Source: UBA4729 sp038231175 (GTDB lineage Bacteria; Patescibacteriota; Saccharimonadia; Saccharimonadales; UBA4665). Taken from it: DNA of 49,970 nucleotides. Position 1 is the stretch's first letter. Each line of letters starts with the position of its first letter. The stretch spans positions 1-49,970 of the forward strand of contig JBBRLU010000001.1 of NCBI GenBank assembly GCA_038231175.1, in the 5' to 3' direction. The notes beneath the pieces are model-generated. The model was not told the origin of the DNA, searched no databases, and saw only the letters and a program-made list of their open reading frames with translations. A program made the translations under genes and the position numbers. Positions 18,799 to 25,864 of this stretch are shown here, piece after piece.

Positions 18799-18837
18799 AA
18801 TGTTGGACTTGAATTGACCAACATTTACCAGGATAAT
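18799..18837 (+). promoter_or_regulatory. Promoter with overlapping palindromic operator, antitoxin gene
   Basis: AATGTTGG (18799-18806) and CCAACATT (18818-18825) form a perfect 8-bp inverted repeat with an 11-nt centre. It overlaps a promoter made of TTGAAT (18809-18814), a 17-nt spacer and GATAAT (18832-18837), 6 nt before the ATG. This is the usual arrangement for autorepression by an antitoxin. The inverted repeat could alternatively help end the htrA transcript, but no T-tract follows. Confidence 0.5.
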
Positions 18838-18843
18838 CAAGGT

Positions 18844-18981
18844 ATGCCTAAAGTTATCTCTATCTACGACGCCAAGACTAATCTCAGTAAATTAGTCAAA
18901 CAAGCCGAAGCCGGCCAGACCATTTATATCGGGGATTACGGTAAGCTGCAAGCCATCCTGGCACCTGCGCCGGCCAAGTAA
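18844..18981 (+). CDS. Phd/YefM-type antitoxin
   Basis: 45 residues beginning MPKVISIYDAKTNLSKLVKQ, the N-terminal DNA-binding half of Phd/YefM antitoxins (typical pattern: V.....A...L..L...V..GE). It ends soon after the fold core, shorter than the usual 70-90 residues, so the toxin-binding tail is minimal or lost. The start follows a -10 element by 6 nt. A toxin remnant follows directly. An intact antitoxin next to a dead toxin could still protect against related toxins, or may be decaying. Confidence 0.75.
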   Translation: MPKVISIYDAKTNLSKLVKQAEAGQTIYIGDYGKLQAILAPAPAK

Positions 18982-18982
18982 A

Positions 18983-19381
18983 AATATAATAATCGACACC
19001 CACACGCTAGTCTGGTTGCTATTCGGAGAAGAAAAGTTGACGCCTATAGCAAGAGCAGCAGTTGAACAGGCAGAGCAAGTTTCGGTCTCTATAGTTTCGC
19101 TCTGGGAGCTCGCAATTAAATTTAGTGCGCAAAAACTTCCCTATGCTCCTTCTGTATTAGCTGAAGGTATTGTGTAACTAGGAGTTGCTGAATTACCAAT
19201 CCGAAATCAGCACCTTGTCGTCCTTCCAAGAGTAAAATCGCTGCACAAAGACCAGTTTGACAGGCTACTAATTGCCCAAGCTCACAGCGAGCGCAGTTAC
19301 TTCCTAACGGCCGATAAAAATATTCTGCAGTCCTCGTACCAAACTATCGACGCGACGCGTCAAGCAGCGGCCTTGAGCTGA
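18983..19381 (+). pseudogene. Broken PIN-domain toxin (VapC-like)
   Basis: Reading one frame gives NIIIDTHTLVWLLFGEEKL, then SIVSLWELAIKFSAQKLP, LGVAELPIRNQHLV, and HKDQFDRLLIAQAHSERSYFLTADKNI. These are all the landmarks of a PIN-domain RNase toxin, including the expected Asp, Glu and Asp residues. An in-frame TAA at 19175-19177 interrupts it (likely CAA to TAA), and no ATG, GTG or TTG is present at the expected start, where ATA stands at 18986. The rest of the frame is intact to the TGA, so inactivation looks recent. Its 3' end overlaps the prmC stop by 22 nt. Confidence 0.8.
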
Positions 19382-20208
19382 AATAACTGAATGAAGCAGG
19401 CCGTCTTGGTATGGCTATAGCCGCAACCATCGGCAATAGCTGCTAATGCTTCATGCGAGTCGGGCAAGGCCTCAGTTAAAATATACAACGGCTTATTTGC
19501 AACGATTTTGATCTGGCCGAATAGTTTACGATATAAATCCAGGCCATCAGGGCCACCAAAGATGGCAATCTTCGGCTCGTGCCTGGCAGCCGTGTTAATT
19601 ACAAAATCATCTGGCACGTAGGGTAGGTTGCACAGTAGGACATCGAAGCCGTGGGGAGCATTAGCCAGTAAGTCGCTGTGCACGACCGGTGTGGCCGTAG
19701 ACAAATTTATAACGTTCGTCTGAGCAACGGCCAAGGCCGCCTCATCGATCTCTAACAGCGTAACCTGGGCCGTCGCTAGTTCCAGAGCGGCCGTAATACC
19801 GAGGGCGCCACTACCGGTTCCGACGTCGGCCAGTCGCCACGTCCGGCCGTCCAGCGGTACCAGGGTTCGGTAGTCCAAGCCGGTAATCAGCTCTTTGAGC
19901 AGGTCGATCATGGTCTCGGTTTCCGGGCGTGGCACCAGCACCGCCGGTCCGACTACGAACTCCCGGCCATAAAATTCGGCATGGCCGCGCACATAAGCGA
20001 GTGGCACATGAGCGGCCCGTTGCCTGAGCAACTTTGTGAGTCGTCTGACCTGGAGGGCTGATAATTCCAGCTCCGGGTGGGCCAGAATATAGCCTCGATC
20101 ACGGGCCGTGGCGTCGGCTAACAGCACCAAGGCGTCCAGCCGAGCAGTGGCGATCCCGGCACCGTTAAGCTGGGTGACGGCCGGCTGCAACCATTCCTGA
20201 ACAGTCAT
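19360..20208 (-). CDS. prmC: Release-factor glutamine methyltransferase PrmC
   Basis: 282 residues, normal size. It carries the PrmC N-terminal helical region, the RGHAEFYGREFVVGPAVLV signature leading to PRPETE, and the SAM-binding motif DVGTGSGALG (128-137). The catalytic motif reads NLPY (194-197) where PrmC normally has NPPY. The enzyme methylates the Gln of the GGQ motif in RF1 and RF2. It lies 8 nt downstream of prfA on the same strand, the classic prfA-prmC operon, which supports the assignment despite the changed motif. Confidence 0.92.
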   Translation of the reverse strand: MTVQEWLQPAVTQLNGAGIATARLDALVLLADATARDRGYILAHPELELSALQVRRLTKLLRQRAAHVPLAYVRGHAEFYGREFVVGPAVLVPRPETETMIDLLKELITGLDYRTLVPLDGRTWRLADVGTGSGALGITAALELATAQVTLLEIDEAALAVAQTNVINLSTATPVVHSDLLANAPHGFDVLLCNLPYVPDDFVINTAARHEPKIAIFGGPDGLDLYRKLFGQIKIVANKPLYILTEALPDSHEALAAIADGCGYSHTKTACFIQLFQLKAAA

Positions 20209-20216
20209 ACTTATAA

Positions 20217-21275
20217 TTATTCGCTGCTGATCAGTTCGTGTTCGGCGGCTAAGAGGGCAGAAATGAGGTCGTCGATATCACCGGCTAAAGCGCCCGGGAT
20301 GTTGGAGCGCGAGTAGCCGATCCGGTGATCGGTGATCCGGTCCTGCGGAAAGTTATAAGTCCGGATCTTTTCGGAGCGGTCGCCGGAGCCGATCAGTTTT
20401 TTGCGGGCGTCAGATAATTGCTGGGCTTCGCCGTCGATCTTGATCTGTAGTAAGCGGGCCCGTAATACGCCCATGGCCTTGGCCTTGTTTTTGATCTGCG
20501 ATTTCTCGTCCTGGTTCGACACCACTAGACCGGAGGGCAGGTGGGTGATACGGACGGCCGAGTCGGTGGTGTTGACCGATTGGCCGCCGTGGCCGCCGGA
20601 GCGGTAGACGTCGATCCGCAGGTCGCCGGGGTTGATCTCGATATCTTCTTCTTCGGCCTCTGGCAAGACGGCGACCGTGACGGTAGAAGTGTGGATCCGG
20701 CCTTGGCTCTCGGTGCTGGGCACGCGCTGGACGCGGTGGACACCGGCCTCAAATTTCAGTTGTTTGTAGGCTTCGACGCCGCGTAGGGCAAAGGTAACAT
20801 CTTTAAAACCACCGACGCTGTCATTGGCCGACTCGGTTAATAACTCAAGTTTAAAGTTATGGACTTCGGCCCAGCGGGCATACATGCGGTACAGCTCGCC
20901 GGCGAACAGGCTGGACTCGTCGCCACCGGCGGCGGCCCGGATCTCGATGATCACATCACGGTCGTTATTGGGGTCGGTCGGGGTCAGAGCCTCGATCAGC
21001 TTGGTCTCAGTGGCCGCTAAGGCAGTGTCTATGTCGGCAATTTCCAGGCGAGCCATGTCCTGTACGTCGGCGTCCTGGCCGTGTAACAGTTCCTCGGCCG
21101 ACAGCCTGTCGGCGCTCAGCTTGGCCTTCAAAGCGAATAATGCCAGCAGATCGTCGACGGCACTCTTGCGTTTGGCCAGCTTAGGGTAGCTTGGGTCGCT
21201 GTAAATCGACGGCTCGGCTAGCTTGGCGCCCAACTCGGCCTGCTCGGTTCGTAATTGTTGTTCTTTGGCTTCCAT
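20217..21275 (-). CDS. prfA: Peptide chain release factor 1
   Basis: 352 residues. It has the RF1 layout: N-terminal helical domain, codon-recognition domain with the P-x-T type tripeptide (VPSTESQG), and the peptidyl-hydrolysis loop with GGQ (SGGHGGQSVNTTDSAVRITH). It reads UAA and UAG. On the minus strand GATACT ends 8 nt before the ATG and there is no Shine-Dalgarno sequence, suggesting a leaderless start just past the rpmE terminator. Operon with prmC. Confidence 0.96.
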   Translation of the reverse strand: MEAKEQQLRTEQAELGAKLAEPSIYSDPSYPKLAKRKSAVDDLLALFALKAKLSADRLSAEELLHGQDADVQDMARLEIADIDTALAATETKLIEALTPTDPNNDRDVIIEIRAAAGGDESSLFAGELYRMYARWAEVHNFKLELLTESANDSVGGFKDVTFALRGVEAYKQLKFEAGVHRVQRVPSTESQGRIHTSTVTVAVLPEAEEEDIEINPGDLRIDVYRSGGHGGQSVNTTDSAVRITHLPSGLVVSNQDEKSQIKNKAKAMGVLRARLLQIKIDGEAQQLSDARKKLIGSGDRSEKIRTYNFPQDRITDHRIGYSRSNIPGALAGDIDDLISALLAAEHELISSE

Positions 21276-21283
21276 ATGTTGTC

Positions 21284-21289
21284 AGTATC
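21284..21289 (-). promoter_or_regulatory. -10 element of prfA
   Basis: On the minus strand, GATACT ends 8 nt before the prfA ATG. It sits immediately beyond the rpmE terminator, so prfA-prmC probably has its own promoter. Confidence 0.4.
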
Positions 21290-21290
21290 C

Positions 21291-21328
21291 TATAAAAAAC
21301 GGACCACGTACAGTGACGCGGTCCGTTT
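21291..21328 (-). terminator. Intrinsic terminator of rpmE
   Basis: On the minus strand AAACGGACC and GGTCCGTTT pair around a 14-nt loop and run into TTTTTT. It separates rpmE from prfA. Confidence 0.85.
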
Positions 21329-21341
21329 ATTAGTTTTGTAG

Positions 21342-21716
21342 CTAGGCCTTGGCGGCAGGAGCTGGGGTAAGCTTGGCGCTGGCGCCGGCAGTTTCAGCTT
21401 TTTCAATCTTGGCGGCGGTGCGCTTGGCGGCTTTCTGAGCCTGAGCGGCCCGCTTATCTTTGTTGGCGGCACCGGCAGCGGCGCGGGCCTTAAACTTGTC
21501 GACGCGACCTTCAATATCGAGGATGCGCTCTTCGCCGGTAAAGAACGGGTGACTGGCGGCGCTGATGTGCACCTTCAGCAGCGGGTATTCTTTGCCGTCA
21601 TCCCACTTGGTGCTGCCTTCGGCAGCTACCGTCGAACGGGTCAGAATCCGGGCGCCATTGTTTAGGTCTTCAAAGACTACCAGGCGGTAATTATCGGGGT
21701 GAATGGCTTTTTTCAT
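21342..21716 (-). CDS. rpmE2: Ribosomal protein bL31, type B, with C-terminal extension
   Basis: 124 residues from the ATG that follows GAGGAC at good spacing; longer upstream starts lack support. The body MKKAIHPDNYRLVVFEDLN ... ILTRSTV ... DGKEYPLLKVHIS ... SHPFFTGEERI matches type-B (zinc-independent, no CxxC) bL31. After about residue 80 an Ala/Lys-rich tail of about 45 residues extends beyond the usual 80-90 residues, probably an rRNA-binding disordered tail. It has its own promoter and terminator. L31 bridges the large and small ribosomal subunits. Confidence 0.93.
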   Translation of the reverse strand: MKKAIHPDNYRLVVFEDLNNGARILTRSTVAAEGSTKWDDGKEYPLLKVHISAASHPFFTGEERILDIEGRVDKFKARAAAGAANKDKRAAQAQKAAKRTAAKIEKAETAGASAKLTPAPAAKA

Positions 21717-21792
21717 AACTTGTCCTCGTGCTCGGTTAATTCGTTGGTTAGCGGTGAGCGGGGCCGCAGTCAACATTTATGTAATATCTGAT

Positions 21793-21821
21793 ATTGTACA
21801 CCTCTGTTAACCAAAACTCAA
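21793..21821 (-). promoter_or_regulatory. Promoter of rpmE
   Basis: On the minus strand TTGAGT, a 17-nt spacer, then TACAAT. The leader is about 70 nt, unlike the leaderless genes, leaving room for regulation; it contains a short GC-rich inverted repeat. Confidence 0.55.
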
Positions 21822-21848
21822 GACTGACTCTGAGCAGTCATCTTGGCT

Positions 21849-22628
21849 ATGCCAAAGTGCTGGCGCTTTGAAACTATCGGCGATCGTAGTTTAACACATC
21901 ACATGCAAGTCACTATTGGTGCTAATCCGGAAAAGCCGCTGCTCGAGGCCCAGCTGACACACCAAGCAGTCGAGGTGCTGATGGGGCGGCCGGGGTTTGC
22001 CGAGCTACGAGCTAGCTTTACTTCGCCAGGTGGCAACAAAGATATCCGCCAGAGTCAAACCAACGACCATGAAACATACTCACTACTAGCCAAACGCATC
22101 GGTAAGCGTCCACAACAAGCCCACGAGCAGCACCTGCGGCCATTCGTGAGGTTATTGGAATGGGGCTGTATCGTCAAAGATTCCGAGGACGCTGTTACGA
22201 CTAGTCTGCAGGAGATTGAGTCGCAGCCATCACTCAGTGGTGAGTATCATGTCGAAACCAGGGTCCTATGGCCACAAACGCAAGATGAACAGGTCATAGA
22301 GTTCGCCACCACGGCGATGCAGCAATTTGGTAAGCAGCTACGGTTCGGTGCCTATAATCAGCCTTCGAAATACGACTGTGAAATCGGGTTGACCTACCGA
22401 CAAAAAATTAAAAGACTGACCGACGAAGACGAGCACGTCAGGGAAGGCTTCAGTACCGTCGATATCCATACGTTTGCCAGCAGCTATCCCCGGGCACGGG
22501 GTGCCTTTTGCGATAAGGATTATTTTTTCGAAATAGCTGGCAACCGGCTCAAATCGCACACAGAGCAGCTGATTTACCTCGTCGGCGTAACCGCCATCGG
22601 CTGCGCTGACCAGTTTGCGTCTTCTTAG
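21849..22628 (+). CDS. Hypothetical protein
   Basis: About 259 residues from the ATG at 21849; a TTG six nt upstream is also possible. No family is recognised. It is soluble, with no signal peptide or membrane helix. It is rich in charged and Gln residues (RIGKRPQQAHEQHLRPFVRLLEWG; QDEQVIEFATTAMQQFGKQL) and suggests a mixed alpha/beta fold. It is followed by a second unknown ORF in the same direction. Codon use resembles the neighbours less strictly than the ribosomal genes, as expected for a weakly expressed accessory gene. Confidence 0.65.
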   Translation: MPKCWRFETIGDRSLTHHMQVTIGANPEKPLLEAQLTHQAVEVLMGRPGFAELRASFTSPGGNKDIRQSQTNDHETYSLLAKRIGKRPQQAHEQHLRPFVRLLEWGCIVKDSEDAVTTSLQEIESQPSLSGEYHVETRVLWPQTQDEQVIEFATTAMQQFGKQLRFGAYNQPSKYDCEIGLTYRQKIKRLTDEDEHVREGFSTVDIHTFASSYPRARGAFCDKDYFFEIAGNRLKSHTEQLIYLVGVTAIGCADQFASS

Positions 22629-22669
22629 CTAATCGCTCATGCTTGCAATTAAAGCTTATTCGTTCAAGA

Positions 22670-23368
22670 ATGAATCCTATGGAAAATCTGCGCTTCACTA
22701 TCGACACCGTAACTGAATCCGGTAGCCGGCTATCTATGGACATCCCCGACAAGATGCTAGGACGCTTCGAGATCAATAGCTATGGTTTACAGGGGGATAT
22801 TTCCCGTCGAAACGGTATCATCAGCGTCAGCGATAGCGGTGCAGGTGTCCGATATTCTTTTGATTTGGGCCGAGCCGGTAGTGCGACCGGACGCGATCAG
22901 CTTCTACAGACAGCCGTAGCACTCATTAAAACAGCCCAAGCTACCGCGCTTATCACTACATATGATTGCGCCGATGCATACGTCTCGCTAGCTCCGATCG
23001 TTGGTGGGCACTTGAAAATCGCCGGTCGCAAACTGCCATTGAATGTCGTTCTCCCGAGTGATGTTTTGAAACTGGTGGACACCGATCCAGCCGTCCGGGT
23101 CATGCGTGATGTCTACGAAGATTTACTCGATCCTTACGGCGATAGCCTGTCTTCAAGGGGTAAGGTCGGTATCGACCTCGACCCTGATAATGGTCTATCG
23201 ATGTGGCTTGGCAGCTCCCAAACCGAAATGATTAGTTCAAGAAATTATGATCGTTCAGCAGCATCTGTAGTCCTGGGCGGTGAGGTCAGCGGCCACGCCC
23301 AGCAGCTTGTGCTGATGGCCGGCGCCATCAGCCTCGGCCGAACCGTCGAACAGCTCGAATCAGCCTGA
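22670..23368 (+). CDS. Hypothetical protein
   Basis: About 232 residues from ATG 22670; ATG 22679 or TTG 22643 are alternatives. It is soluble with no recognised motifs and alternates predicted beta strands and helices (ENLRFTIDTVTESGSRLSMD; GRKLPLNVVLPSDVLKLVD). It lies about 40 nt after another unknown gene in the same direction and ends just before the rpsB promoter. The two may form a lineage-specific pair; function unknown. Confidence 0.6.
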   Translation: MNPMENLRFTIDTVTESGSRLSMDIPDKMLGRFEINSYGLQGDISRRNGIISVSDSGAGVRYSFDLGRAGSATGRDQLLQTAVALIKTAQATALITTYDCADAYVSLAPIVGGHLKIAGRKLPLNVVLPSDVLKLVDTDPAVRVMRDVYEDLLDPYGDSLSSRGKVGIDLDPDNGLSMWLGSSQTEMISSRNYDRSAASVVLGGEVSGHAQQLVLMAGAISLGRTVEQLESA

Positions 23369-23375
23369 CTTAGGG

Positions 23376-23404
23376 TTGAATCTAGCAATCATATCTGTTA
23401 AACT
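23376..23404 (+). promoter_or_regulatory. Promoter of rpsB-tsf
   Basis: TTGAAT (23376-23381), a 17-nt spacer, then TAAACT (23399-23404). It gives a leader of about 93 nt before the rpsB ATG. Confidence 0.6.
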
Positions 23405-23435
23405 GACAAAGTAACAAATTAAGCAGCTTGGGAAC

Positions 23436-23473
23436 CAATCCTCCCGATTGCCATCCGTGTAGGACCAATCGGG
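23436..23473 (+). promoter_or_regulatory. Structured rpsB leader with alternative pairings
   Basis: CCCGATTG (23443-23450) pairs perfectly with CAATCGGG (23466-23473). The same central segment can instead pair with an upstream CAATC (23436-23440), so the two helices exclude each other. The element sits in the 5' leader of rpsB, ahead of AAAGGA. It is a plausible site for feedback control by S2, as known for rpsB in other bacteria, but this specific structure is inferred. Confidence 0.5.
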
Positions 23474-23503
23474 CACCCTTGCAAAGAGAAAGGACACACC
23501 ACC

Positions 23504-24286
23504 ATGGCGACCAACGTCGACATTAAAGATCTATTAGCGGCCGGAGCTCACTTCGGTCACAAAACTAGTCGCTGGCACCCCAAGATGGCACCGTTCATCC
23601 ACAGCAAGCGCAACGGGACGCACATTATCGACCTCACCAAGACGGTCACCAGCCTGGAAGCGGCGCTCAATTTTATCAGCGACACCACCGCTGCCGGCAA
23701 GCAGACCTTGATGGTCGGCACCAAACGCCAGGCCCAGGACATCATCAAAAAACTAGCCGAAGACACCGGTATGCCCTACGTCACCGAGCGTTGGCTCGGC
23801 GGCATGCTGACCAACTACAACACTATCGGTGGCCGCGTCAAGCACCTAAAGAGCCTGGAAGAGCGGATGGCTAACGGCGAACTGGCCGCCAAGTACAACA
23901 AGCTCGAGGTCCAGCGCTTCCAAGAAGAAATCGACGAACTCAATCGTTTATACGGCGGCATCAAGGACCTGGCCAGCAAGCTCGGCGCCGTCTTTATCGT
24001 CGACATCACCCACGACACCAACGCCGTCCGTGAAGCCAACAAGATGGGTACGCCGATCGTGGCCATCACCGACACCAACGCTGATCCGTCACAAGTAAAG
24101 TACCCGATTCCAGCCAACGACGACGCCATCAAGACCATCCAGCTGATTGCCGACTACGTCGCCGCCGCCGTCGCCGAAGGTAAGGCCAAGACCAAGAAGG
24201 TCGAGGACAAGACCGACGCCCCAGCACCTGCTAAAGCTAAAGCTCCAGCAGCCGATCCCGCACCAGCTCCCGCCGATAAAGCTTAA
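23504..24286 (+). CDS. rpsB: Ribosomal protein uS2
   Basis: 260 residues. Typical S2 N-terminus (VDIKDLLAAGAHFGHKTSRWHPKM), the LMVGTKRQAQDIIKKLAE region, WLGGMLTNYNTI, and VDITHDTNAVREANKMGTPIVAITDTNADP. The C-terminus is an Ala/Pro/Lys-rich tail of about 35 residues. A Shine-Dalgarno AAAGGA precedes the ATG, and a structured leader lies upstream. It forms the classic rpsB-tsf operon. Confidence 0.97.
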   Translation: MATNVDIKDLLAAGAHFGHKTSRWHPKMAPFIHSKRNGTHIIDLTKTVTSLEAALNFISDTTAAGKQTLMVGTKRQAQDIIKKLAEDTGMPYVTERWLGGMLTNYNTIGGRVKHLKSLEERMANGELAAKYNKLEVQRFQEEIDELNRLYGGIKDLASKLGAVFIVDITHDTNAVREANKMGTPIVAITDTNADPSQVKYPIPANDDAIKTIQLIADYVAAAVAEGKAKTKKVEDKTDAPAPAKAKAPAADPAPAPADKA

Positions 24287-24323
24287 GCCCACTAACCCTC
24301 AATTAAACAAAAGGAGATCACCT

Positions 24324-24920
24324 ATGGCCGTAGATATCGAAACCATCAAGCGTCTTAAAGACCTGACCGGTGTCGGATTGACCGACGCCAAAGCCGCGCT
24401 CGATGAGAACGAAGGCGACTTTGACAAAGCTTTGCAAGCGATGCGCAAAAAAGGCCTGACCAAAGCCGACAAGCGCGGTGAGCGCGAAGCCCGGGCCGGG
24501 ACTATCGGCAGCTATAACCACGACAATCGCATCGGTGTCCTGGTAGAGGTTAACTGCGAGACCGATTTCGTCGCCCGTGGCGATATCTTTGCCGAACTGG
24601 TCAAGGACGTAGCTATGCACATCGCCGCTACCAGCCCGCAGTTCGTGACTATCGACGAAGTCCCAGCCGAAGAAGTCACCAAGACCAAGGCCGAATTCAG
24701 CGACAAAGCGATTGCCGATGGCAAGCCCGCCGGCATGGTCGACAAGATCGTCGAAGGCCAGCTCAAGAAGCACTTCGCCGAGCGCTGCCTGCTGGACCAA
24801 CCGTTCATCAAGAACCCCGACATCACCGTCGGCGAGCACGTCAAACAACAAGCTGCGCTGATGAACGAAAACGTCGTCGTCCGCCGCTTCAGCCGCCTCG
24901 CCCTTGGCGAATTAGCCTAA
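24324..24920 (+). CDS. tsf: Elongation factor Ts
   Basis: 198 residues from the ATG placed by AAAGGAG 7 nt upstream; the frame is open further upstream inside rpsB but that part is not coding. The UBA-like N-terminus (IKRLKDLTGVGLTDAKAALDE) and TDFVARGDIFAELVKDVAMHIAA core identify EF-Ts, the EF-Tu guanine-nucleotide exchange factor. It is a short form compared with the 283 residues of E. coli, similar in length to other compact EF-Ts. Followed by a clear terminator. Confidence 0.96.
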   Translation: MAVDIETIKRLKDLTGVGLTDAKAALDENEGDFDKALQAMRKKGLTKADKRGEREARAGTIGSYNHDNRIGVLVEVNCETDFVARGDIFAELVKDVAMHIAATSPQFVTIDEVPAEEVTKTKAEFSDKAIADGKPAGMVDKIVEGQLKKHFAERCLLDQPFIKNPDITVGEHVKQQAALMNENVVVRRFSRLALGELA

Positions 24921-24935
24921 AATAGCTCTATAACT

Positions 24936-24968
24936 AAAAAACAGCGGTAGCAATGACCGCTGTTTTTT
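24936..24968 (+). terminator. Intrinsic terminator of rpsB-tsf
   Basis: A perfect stem ACAGCGGT/ACCGCTGT with a 7-nt loop, preceded by AAAAA and followed by TTTTTT. Confidence 0.9.
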
Positions 24969-25000
24969 ATTACACTTACTAATATAACGAAAGGCTGTTC

Positions 25001-25564
25001 ATGAATCCCAACGACATTATCACCCGCGCCCAGACCAAGTTTAACCAGGCCCTAGAGCATTTTCAGAACGACCTTAAAAGCCTAAGGACGGGTCGAGCCA
25101 GCGCCGCCATGCTCGACGGCGTCGTCGCCGAAGCCTATGGCGCGCCGATGCCGCTCAACCAGCTAGCAACCATTACGACGCCTGAAGCCCAGCTGATCCA
25201 AGTGGCGCCTTTCGACATTGCTAACTTGCAGGCTATCGTCACCTCCATTCGTAACAATCAGAATTTGGGTTTAAATCCGACCGACGACGGCCGTGTTATT
25301 CGTCTCCAAATTCCGGCTTTGACCGAAGACCGCCGCCGCGATATCGTTAAACAACTCAGTCAAAAACAGGAAGACGGCATGGTCCGTCTACGGGCTGCCC
25401 GGAAAGATGCCAACGACGAGATTGCTAAGGCCAAGAAGGATAAAGACGTCGGTGAGGACGACGCTAAGCGCCTCGAAAAGCAGATTGATGACGCGCTTGC
25501 TAAATCGCGTGGCGACATCGAAGCTGCCGCCGGCGCCAAAGAGCGCGAACTGATGTCGCTGTAG
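25001..25564 (+). CDS. frr: Ribosome recycling factor
   Basis: 187 residues, normal length. It has the RRF helical bundle with LKSLRTGRASAAMLDGVVAEAYG, the LNQLATITTPEAQLIQVAPFD core, and LTEDRRRDIVKQLSQK. RRF splits the post-termination ribosome with EF-G. AAAGG lies 8 nt before the ATG. It follows the tsf terminator, so it probably has its own promoter, for which TAATAT at 24980-24985 is a candidate -10. It converges with the small membrane-protein gene. Confidence 0.96.
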   Translation: MNPNDIITRAQTKFNQALEHFQNDLKSLRTGRASAAMLDGVVAEAYGAPMPLNQLATITTPEAQLIQVAPFDIANLQAIVTSIRNNQNLGLNPTDDGRVIRLQIPALTEDRRRDIVKQLSQKQEDGMVRLRAARKDANDEIAKAKKDKDVGEDDAKRLEKQIDDALAKSRGDIEAAAGAKERELMSL

Positions 25565-25569
25565 GAAAA

Positions 25570-25779
25570 TTACTGACCGTTGTTGAGTGTTGGCGTCGGT
25601 ACATTTACATTGATATTTGTACTTTTGCCCTTAGCAAATGGGTGATACACAACAACCCAGAAAACTACTAAGGCAACAATGACTAGAAACAGCAGAACGG
25701 CCAGTGAACCGCCACGGCGGCGCTCTTTTACGACCACTGGCTCGTTTACGGTTTGGCGATCATCGATACTGTCTGACAT
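25570..25779 (-). CDS. Small single-pass membrane protein
   Basis: 69 residues from the ATG that follows AAGGAG at ideal spacing; the frame extends upstream over rseP without support. It has a charged N-terminus of 25 residues with RRR before one transmembrane helix (SLAVLLFLVIVALVVFWVVV, about 25-44), then a short Asn/Thr/Pro tail outside. No family is recognised. It is divergent from rseP and shares the intervening 85 nt, so co-regulation with envelope proteolysis is possible but unproven. Confidence 0.75.
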   Translation of the reverse strand: MSDSIDDRQTVNEPVVVKERRRGGSLAVLLFLVIVALVVFWVVVYHPFAKGKSTNINVNVPTPTLNNGQ

Positions 25780-25847
25780 GGTAGGACTCCTTATACTGCT
25801 TATAATCCGAATGTACGCCCATAATGACAGCGGGGCTGTAAGAATTT

Positions 25848-25856
25848 TGGTACAAT
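25848..25856 (+). promoter_or_regulatory. Extended -10 promoter of rseP
   Basis: TGG-TACAAT ends 8 nt before the rseP ATG and there is no Shine-Dalgarno sequence. Confidence 0.55.
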
Positions 25857-25864
25857 AGACTGAC

